Assembly: GCF_005116475.1 (NCBI RefSeq)
Contig: NZ_SWBO01000003.1
Location: 62,001 to 126,000 of the forward strand
Source of the DNA: Pedobacter cryotolerans
GTDB taxonomy: Bacteria; Bacteroidota; Bacteroidia; Sphingobacteriales; Sphingobacteriaceae
Direction: 5' to 3'
Length of the DNA: 64,000 nucleotides
Made by a program: the position numbers and the translations under genes. Below the pieces are notes generated by a model. That model did no database searches, was not told the origin of the DNA, and was given only the letters and a program-made list of their open reading frames with translations. Position 1 is the first letter of the stretch; every line of letters starts with the position of its first letter. Positions 60,406 through 64,000 of the stretch are shown one piece after another.

Positions 60406-60900
60406 ATGAAAAACAGAAAAAATTTGCGCTTATTTCTAATCCTGCTAATTGTGGCTTTAAACACAGGCTGCGATCAGGTTTCTAAAATAATTGTAAGGGA
60501 AAAAATTGACTACCACGAACAAATTAGTATCATCAAAAATCATTTTATATTAACCAAAGTAGAAAATACAGGAGCCTTTTTAAGTGCAGGTAATGATTTG
60601 CCTTACGCAATAAGATTAATTTTGTTAAGTATTTTACCCGTTATTGTTTTAGGCTTTGGCCTATACTACTTAATTGTGAAAATAAATCTGCCTAAAATAA
60701 TGCAAATCGGCATGTGTTTTTTAATTGGTGGAGGTATTGGAAACATTATAGATCGATTGCTTTATGGATCGGTTACAGATTTTCTACACATCGATTTTGG
60801 TTTATTTAGAACAGGGATCTTTAACTTGGCTGATGTTTCTATTATGGTTGGAATTGGAATATTAATTATCAATTCTATTAAGCAAAAAGTATATGTTTAA
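60406..60900 (+). CDS. Second lipoprotein signal peptidase (LspA-like)
   Basis: 165 residues from ATG 60406 (TTG 60403 precedes). Four helices; CDQVSKIIVREKI, VENTGAFLSAG, GGGIGNIIDRLLYG, and both catalytic aspartates, in SVTDFLHID and FNLADVSI. This is the classic-length type, without the insertion of the lspA at 52792, and it closes the lnt operon. Presence of two LspA genes is discussed as a finding. A cysteine in LNTGC sits at the end of helix 1. Confidence 0.93.
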   Translation: MKNRKNLRLFLILLIVALNTGCDQVSKIIVREKIDYHEQISIIKNHFILTKVENTGAFLSAGNDLPYAIRLILLSILPVIVLGFGLYYLIVKINLPKIMQIGMCFLIGGGIGNIIDRLLYGSVTDFLHIDFGLFRTGIFNLADVSIMVGIGILIINSIKQKVYV

Positions 60901-60970
60901 ACATCTATAAATCAATTTGTTATATTATTAAATAATTTTATATTTGATGTTCACCTAGATAAATAAACAA

Positions 60971-61228
60971 ATGAATATTGAAAATCAACAACCAGAAGAA
61001 GAAAAAGGATTTTTTGATAACTTATCAGATAGATTCGAAGAATTGAAAGATAAAGCTGAAGATCAGTTTGACGTTTTAAAAGACAAAGCTGAAGATAAAT
61101 GGGACGAATTGAGCGAGGAAGCTAAAGAATTAGCATTAGAGGCAAAAATTAAACTAACTCAGCTAAAAGATCAAGCAGAAGACAAATGGGATGATTTAAC
61201 CAATGAAGACCCTGCAAAAAAAGTCTAA
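60971..61228 (+). CDS. Small acidic helical repeat protein
   Basis: 85 residues, highly charged, composed of 11-residue-like repeats (FEELKDKAEDQFDVLKDKAE, DKWDELSEEAKEL, LKDQAEDKWDDLTNED) predicted as amphipathic helix, resembling LEA/apolipoprotein-like or YtxH-CsbD-like helices. Soluble, no signal peptide. The repeated KDKAED/KDQAED core suggests duplication. Followed by a strong bidirectional terminator. Function unknown. Confidence 0.7.
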   Translation: MNIENQQPEEEKGFFDNLSDRFEELKDKAEDQFDVLKDKAEDKWDELSEEAKELALEAKIKLTQLKDQAEDKWDDLTNEDPAKKV

Positions 61229-61230
61229 AT

Positions 61231-61260
61231 AAAAATGTCCCGAAAACTCGGGACATTTTT
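61231..61260. terminator. Bidirectional terminator
   Basis: AAAAATGTCCCGA-aaac-TCGGGACATTTTT: 13-base perfect stem, A-tract on one side and T-tract on the other, between the plus-strand helical protein gene and the minus-strand nadE. Confidence 0.93.
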
Positions 61261-61274
61261 ATTTCTAATTGAAT

Positions 61275-62915
61275 TTAAGGATGATATTTTCCAACAATCG
61301 GCATTCTTCGGCCCATGCCAAAAGCTTTAGGAGATACCCTTAAAATTGGTGGCGTTTGGTAACGCTTAAATTCTGCTTGCGTAACCATTTTTAAAATCCT
61401 ATTTACCAAATTTTCATCAAACCCTTGTTCAATTATTGCTTTTGAGCCTTTTTGTAGCTCAATATGCTCAAATAAAACCTTGTCTAAAATATCGTATTCA
61501 GGCAAAGAATCAGAGTCCTTTTGATCAGGTCTTAATTCTGCCGAAGGCGGTTTAACAATTGTATTTTCTGGTATAATTTCCCCATCCTTATTAATGTATC
61601 GTGCCAACTCAAAAACTTGCATTTTATATACATCACCAATTACCCCAATTGCCCCACACATATCGCCATAAAGCGTTCCATAACCTACCGCACATTCGCT
61701 TTTGTTAGATGTATTTAACAAAATATAGCCAAATTTATTAGACATGGCCATTAAAATAATTCCCCGGCATCTAGCCTGAATATTTTCTTCGGTTAAGTTG
61801 GGTGCTAAGCCAGCAAATGGTTTAGCTAACATGGCATCAAAAGCATTGGCTGCTTCTTTAATTTCGATGATTTCGTGTTTACATCCAATGTTATTTACCA
61901 AATCAAGCGCATCATTTACAGAATGATCTGATGAATATTTAGAAGGCATTAAAACCGCCATCACATTTTCTGCACCTAATGCCCTACAAGCTAAAGCACA
62001 AACTACAGCAGAATCTATTCCGCCAGATAAACCTAAAACAGCTTTCGTAAAACCAGATTTTTTAAAATAATCTTGAATACCTAAAATTAAAGCATCGTGT
62101 ATTTGTGCAATATCAGTTACTCTTTCTGCTGCCGGATATTTATTTTTAACGTTTTGTACTTCTTCTAAATCAAATACCTGAAGGTCTTCTTCAAAATATT
62201 TCATTTCTGCTTTTACTTCTCCAGTTTCATCAAAAACTAAAGATCCACCATCAAAAATAATTTCAGTTTGTGCCCCAACCTGGTTTACATAAAACAAAGG
62301 CAGCTGATATTTTTTTGCATTATCAGAAAGTACTTGGATCCGATCTTCATCATGGCGATAATTAAAAGGCGAAGCTGCAATATTGATCATCAAATCTGGC
62401 GATTGTTTAATCAACTCATCCATCGGACAAGACACATACAATGGATTATCATTGATGTTCCATAAATCTTCACAAATGGTTAATGCAATTCTTTTGCCTT
62501 TAAAATCTATGCACTGAAATGCTGTATTCGGCTCAAAGTAACGATACTCGTCAAATACATCATAAGTTGGCAATAAAGCTTTTTTGGTAATTGCCTTAAT
62601 TTCGCCATTCTCAATAAAATAGGCTGCATTATATAAATCCTTACCTGCTAAAATTGGGTTTTTTATTGGTAAACCTACAATGCAAGCAATTTCGGCACAG
62701 TGTTTAGCAATTTCATGAGCTGCCGCATCACACTGTGAGATGAAATCTTCGAATTCTAAAAAATCACGAGGCGGATAACCACAAATAGCCAATTCAGCAA
62801 AAACTACAATATCTGCTCCTTTGGCTTTTGCCAATGCAATGTTTTCGATAATATGTTTTGTATTATTTTCGAAGTTACCAATGTGATAATTGAGTTGTGC
62901 TAAGGCTATTTTCAT
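61275..62915 (-). CDS. nadE: Glutamine-dependent NAD+ synthetase
   Basis: 546 residues: N-terminal nitrilase-type glutaminase (FAELAICGYPPRDFLEF with Glu, KKALLPTYDVFDEYRYF with Lys, TICEDLWN with Cys) and C-terminal NAD synthase with P-loop LGLSGGIDSAVV, NTSNKSECAVGYGTLYGDMCG and KPPSAELRPDQKD. Makes NAD+ from deamido-NAD+ using glutamine nitrogen. In Bacteroidota nadE often stands near gldB, as here. Confidence 0.97.
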   Translation of the reverse strand: MKIALAQLNYHIGNFENNTKHIIENIALAKAKGADIVVFAELAICGYPPRDFLEFEDFISQCDAAAHEIAKHCAEIACIVGLPIKNPILAGKDLYNAAYFIENGEIKAITKKALLPTYDVFDEYRYFEPNTAFQCIDFKGKRIALTICEDLWNINDNPLYVSCPMDELIKQSPDLMINIAASPFNYRHDEDRIQVLSDNAKKYQLPLFYVNQVGAQTEIIFDGGSLVFDETGEVKAEMKYFEEDLQVFDLEEVQNVKNKYPAAERVTDIAQIHDALILGIQDYFKKSGFTKAVLGLSGGIDSAVVCALACRALGAENVMAVLMPSKYSSDHSVNDALDLVNNIGCKHEIIEIKEAANAFDAMLAKPFAGLAPNLTEENIQARCRGIILMAMSNKFGYILLNTSNKSECAVGYGTLYGDMCGAIGVIGDVYKMQVFELARYINKDGEIIPENTIVKPPSAELRPDQKDSDSLPEYDILDKVLFEHIELQKGSKAIIEQGFDENLVNRILKMVTQAEFKRYQTPPILRVSPKAFGMGRRMPIVGKYHP

Positions 62916-62944
62916 ATCAAATGTGACAGTTTTTAGAAAAATTA

Positions 62945-63586
62945 TTAAAAGAATACGGCTACATTAATAGCTACATAATGATTTCTAACCGAATAGCTAT
63001 TTTCTGTTAATTTGGTAAACCCGTTGTTAAAAGTTAAACCTCCCATAATACTTGTTTTGTCATCAATTGCAAACTCACCACCTGCACCAATAACTAAACC
63101 CGCTCTGTAAAAATTAGTGAAATCAGTTGCATTAATATCATCAGCAACTACATTACCCCCTAATTTAGCGTCTTGTCTGGCGCCAATTCTAAAACCATTT
63201 GATAAGCCAAATTGACCATACCAACGGATATCATTAATTTCTCCTGTTTTTAGCTTAATAGTTAATGGAACTTCGATATACTGCATCATGTATTTTAAAT
63301 CGTAAGTACCTGGTGCGGTGTATTGCACTGGATTAATTTCAGTGCTTTTGCCATTAATCGTGGTAATGGTTAATCCTGTAGAAAAGCTGTAGTTTTCGGC
63401 AAAGTTAAAATCGCCTAACAAACCATAGGTAAAACCTAAGTTAGATCCGTTCCCTTTTCCGCCTTCGGCTTTAATAAATCCAAAATTTGGATGTGCAGTT
63501 AAACCCAATCTAAATCCATTTTTTTCTTGAGCGTTTGCATTGGCCGCAAAAAATAAGCAGGCAATTGCGATAAGTGTTTTTTTCAT
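62945..63586 (-). CDS. Outer-membrane beta-barrel protein (PorT-like)
   Basis: 213 residues with signal peptide (MKKTLIAIACLFFAANANAQ). The mature part shows regular amphipathic strands with glycine turns (GFRLGLTAHPNFGFIKAEGG, GLLGDFNFAENYSFSTGLTI, YIEVPLTIKLKTG, RAGLVIGAGGEFAIDDKTSI, MGGLTFNNG, HYVAINVAVFF) and ends in F, fitting the OMP_b-brl_2/PorT-like family of eight-strand barrels. Located 29 bases upstream of nadE's start in the same direction; divergent from gldB. Confidence 0.88.
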   Translation of the reverse strand: MKKTLIAIACLFFAANANAQEKNGFRLGLTAHPNFGFIKAEGGKGNGSNLGFTYGLLGDFNFAENYSFSTGLTITTINGKSTEINPVQYTAPGTYDLKYMMQYIEVPLTIKLKTGEINDIRWYGQFGLSNGFRIGARQDAKLGGNVVADDINATDFTNFYRAGLVIGAGGEFAIDDKTSIMGGLTFNNGFTKLTENSYSVRNHYVAINVAVFF

Positions 63587-63611
63587 CGTACTTGTTATTA
63601 TATTTGTTTAA

Positions 63612-64000
63612 ATGAATAAAAAGGGAAGATCTCTGCAAAGCTATCTATTTTTTTTGTGTGTAGCTGTAATTTTTTCTTGTAAACAAGATAAAAGACCAGA
63701 CATTAGCAATATAGACTTAGCTATTAAAGTTGAACGTTTTGATCAAGAATTGTATCAAGCGAAAAATAAAGATGTAAAACAAACTGACCTTATGTTTAGT
63801 AAAACTTATGGTTCTTTCTATGCTGATTACATCCAGAAAATGGTGGGCACACCAGAATTAACAGGAACAGAAGTGCTCAATATTTTGTATAAAGACCAAG
63901 CCTATGAAATGTTAAGTAAAGAAGTCGACAGTGTTTACCCCAACCTCAACAAAGTTGAAACTGAACTTACAGAAACCTTTAAATACATCAAATATTATTA
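63612..64000 (+). CDS. gldB: GldB-like gliding motility lipoprotein, 3' end outside window
   Basis: ATG 63612; 129 codons up to the window end, open. Signal peptide with lipobox FSC (LFFLCVAVIFSCKQD). Following DKRPDISNIDLAIKVERFDQELY, MFSKTYGSFYADYIQKMVG and YEMLSKEVDSVYPNLNKVE are the usual start of GldB. GldB is needed for gliding in Flavobacterium, but the gene is widely conserved in non-gliding Bacteroidota too, so motility is not implied. TATATTTG at 63599-63606 matches the -7 box and is only 5 bases before the ATG, so a leaderless or near-leaderless transcript is possible. Confidence 0.88.
   Translation, partial: MNKKGRSLQSYLFFLCVAVIFSCKQDKRPDISNIDLAIKVERFDQELYQAKNKDVKQTDLMFSKTYGSFYADYIQKMVGTPELTGTEVLNILYKDQAYEMLSKEVDSVYPNLNKVETELTETFKYIKYY

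Overview
The window is a 64 kb chromosomal piece of a low-GC Bacteroidota, most likely a Sphingobacteriaceae member close to Pedobacter. The basis is the gene content (a gldB-like lipoprotein gene beside nadE, a DUF2130 protein, a DACNV-type sensor, a VanW remnant, many small signal-peptide proteins and lipoproteins), TAnnTTTG-type -7 promoter boxes, few Shine-Dalgarno sites, and abundant short palindromic repeats. No replication origin, rRNA operon, CRISPR array, transposase or intact prophage was seen. Identification is by reading only; no database search was made.

Layout. 1-770 is the 3' part of proA. From 767 to about 22.3 kb almost everything lies on the minus strand: a BRO-N/DinD-like protein, then a long run of exported small proteins, lipoproteins and small membrane proteins of unknown role. 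These include a GIDE-like membrane protein, a TonB C-terminal protein, a MORN-repeat protein and a DUF2931 protein. The run contains several decayed genes (vanW, a small membrane gene split by a stop codon, short remnants) and ends at 19.6-22.3 kb with a LytS-like histidine kinase and LytTR response regulator pair. From 22.5 to 41 kb there are single metabolic or regulatory genes: an MBL-fold hydrolase, a DACNV sensor, pirin, a subtilase, a pentapeptide protein, a CheY-like regulator, an MFS exporter, DUF2130, GNAT, a Tat-exported phospholipase C, an aldose epimerase, and an operon-like set of a Gfo/Idh oxidoreductase, ApbE and an FGE-fold protein. At 40.9-41.6 kb lies a tandem array made of one intact tRNA-Val, two broken tRNA-like copies and a GIY-YIG nuclease gene that reads into one of the broken copies.

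From 41.7 kb on, housekeeping genes dominate: recO, a diacylglycerol-kinase-type enzyme, an MMPL/RND exporter, an O-antigen-ligase/TPR protein, ileS, a DksA-like factor, lspA, serS, rsmI, lnt, a second lspA, nadE, an outer-membrane barrel, and the start of gldB. lspA (two copies) and lnt together serve lipoprotein maturation, which fits the many lipoproteins encoded in the window. A MNT-type antitoxin gene is followed by a visibly deleted HepT toxin gene.

The most unusual content is repeat biology. Several families of short GC-rich palindromes occupy nearly every larger gap. Two of them sit in frame inside ileS, adding about 30 and about 9 residues to isoleucyl-tRNA synthetase. One family is nested at the same base inside another, and pairs of outer arms carry different inner palindromes. 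Together with the tRNA/GIY-YIG array these are the best candidates for an under-described small mobile-element system.
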